Source: Mycobacterium europaeum (lineage in GTDB: Bacteria; Actinomycetota; Actinomycetes; Mycobacteriales; Mycobacteriaceae). From it: a DNA stretch of 52,679 nt. The stretch covers positions 1-52,679 of the forward strand of contig NZ_LQOU01000071.1 in assembly GCF_002102155.1 (NCBI RefSeq). Reading direction: 5' to 3'. Positions 51,880-52,679 of the stretch are shown one piece after another. How positions within the stretch are numbered: position 1 is the first letter of the stretch; every line of letters starts with the position of its first letter. A program made the translations under genes and the position numbers. The notes beneath the pieces are model-generated. The model ran no database searches. It had not been told where the DNA came from and worked only from the letters and a program-made list of their open reading frames with translations.

Positions 51880-52679
51880 TCAGGCCGATTGCGTCCGCTG
51901 AGGTGCCGGCGTGGGGGTCGGGCTGATCTCTCCCGCCGGAGCCGGGGCCGGCGCGGGCGCCGGAGCGGGCGCGGGTGCCGGAGCACCGGGAGCCGGAGCC
52001 TCTGGCGCGGGTTGGGCACCCGGCGCCGGCGCGGTTCCAGGCGCCGGCGCGGCCGGGGCCGCCCAGGGCTGGATCGACTCGGCCAGCGCCTTGGCCGCAC
52101 CCTTGTCCACCGGGTCGTTGGCCGTCCCGAGCCACACCACGAACCAGCGCTGCGGTGGCCCGGCGTTGGAGGTGCTCGTCGAGGGCATCCCGACCACGCC
52201 GGTCCAGATCTGCCCGTTGGGCTTGGACGCGTCGCTGAACTTGACCTCGTAGTAGGAGGCGCTGCCGGTGATGCCGTTGGCACCGGTGAGCGGCGTCGCT
52301 TCCTGGTTGATCCGGGTGCCCGGATACGGCAGGAAGAACTCACCCATGTCCGAACCGAGGCGGACCGCGGCCTTGGCGTTGTTGGCTTCGGCGCTGGCGT
52401 AGAGCTTCTGGTCCAGCCGGCCCATCACGATGCGCGTGTCGTTGGCGACGGGCGGCGGCTGGTCGGGCATCGGCGGCGGCCCGGTCGTCTTGCTCAGCAG
52501 CGCCGACCCGTAGTCGAGGTGGGATGCGTCCGACTCCACCCAGCCCGGGGGCAGGACGTAGCTGAAGCCGCCCACGGCGTTGGCGACCCGGCCGGCGTTC
52601 GGGTCGACGGGAGGCGGCGGCGGGGCGTTCGGATCGGCCGGCGGCGGGGGCGGTGCGTTGGGATCGGTCGCCGCCGGCC
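51880..52679 (-). CDS. apa: Alanine/proline-rich secreted antigen Apa (FAP/MPT32), N-terminus outside window
   Basis: The visible 266 residues are the C-terminal part of the mannosylated fibronectin-attachment protein. From the edge: Pro-rich DPNAPPPPP repeats, then the folded core VGGFSYVLPPGWVESDASHL, GRLDQKLYASAEANNAKAAV, then YYEVKFSDASKPNGQIWTGV and RWFVVWLGTANDPVDKGAAK. A second Pro/Ala tail has eight or more Ala-Pro repeats. This antigen is secreted and glycosylated on Thr in Pro-rich regions, and takes part in host binding. The signal peptide lies beyond the right edge. It matches Rv1860 next to Rv1861. Confidence 0.93.
   Translation of the reverse strand, partial: PAATDPNAPPPPPADPNAPPPPPVDPNAGRVANAVGGFSYVLPPGWVESDASHLDYGSALLSKTTGPPPMPDQPPPVANDTRIVMGRLDQKLYASAEANNAKAAVRLGSDMGEFFLPYPGTRINQEATPLTGANGITGSASYYEVKFSDASKPNGQIWTGVVGMPSTSTSNAGPPQRWFVVWLGTANDPVDKGAAKALAESIQPWAAPAAPAPGTAPAPGAQPAPEAPAPGAPAPAPAPAPAPAPAPAGEISPTPTPAPQRTQSA

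Overview
The window is about 52.7 kb of high-GC DNA from a Mycobacterium. It encodes antigen 85B, RpfC, LppE, Apa, CYP140, DUF7159 and 13E12 proteins, and carries KstR- and IdeR-type operators, leaderless promoters and F420-linked enzymes. From 8.4 kb to the right end the gene order follows, in mirror image, the M. tuberculosis stretch Rv1886c (fbpB) to Rv1860 (apa), as far as I remember that map. Several genes are added: an oxyR-ahpC-ahpD-glycosidase block, lon, bfd, a phosphoketolase and an LLM-family F420 oxidoreductase. The intact oxyR and the presence of Lon argue against the M. tuberculosis complex. The Gly-rich tail of Ag85B suggests a slow grower of the M. avium complex type. The species call is an inference.

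Layout. 0-0.73 kb: a 13E12/DUF222 gene cut by the left edge. 0.9-6.7 kb: a small membrane protein, then a nitronate monooxygenase and a CYP125-family P450, alcohol dehydrogenase and YceI cluster. Both transcription units have KstR-like operators, which suggests an accessory steroid-oxidation module. 6.7-8.4 kb: a DUF7159 membrane protein and a 0.6 kb gap with no convincing gene. 8.4-11.3 kb: secreted factors (fbpB, secreted chorismate mutase, rpfC). 11.3-15 kb: SRPBCC protein, SDR, LppE, CYP140 and a limonene-epoxide-hydrolase-like protein. 15-19 kb: glnA3 with an amidohydrolase, an LLM oxidoreductase and an AhpD-like protein. 19-22.2 kb: a 14-helix exporter with an extra C-terminal domain, then bfrA and bfd divergent across tandem IdeR boxes.

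22.2-27.7 kb: enoyl-CoA hydratase, the Rv1874/Rv1875-like pair, then divergent oxyR and ahpC-ahpD with a GH13 enzyme in the same operon. 27.7-36 kb: DUF1810, lldD2, lon, a secreted Pro/Gly repeat protein, a Ddn-like protein, TfoX-N, an HhH protein, DUF72 and an FAD reductase. 36-42 kb: three large leftward genes: an NAD-epimerase fused to a PEP-synthase-like region, a thiolase-like protein and a two-domain CoA-transferase. 42-49.6 kb: a UppP paralogue, a secreted phosphoesterase, DUF427, a GNAT acetyltransferase, an SDR and a phosphoketolase. 49.6-52.7 kb: a CPBP protease, adhA, an Rv1861-like membrane protein, and apa cut by the right edge.

The themes are lipid/steroid oxidation, iron and peroxide defence, and cell-envelope remodelling. 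I found no rRNA, tRNA, CRISPR array, phage or insertion sequence. Nine genes share one exact leaderless promoter layout (TANNNT, six bases, start codon).
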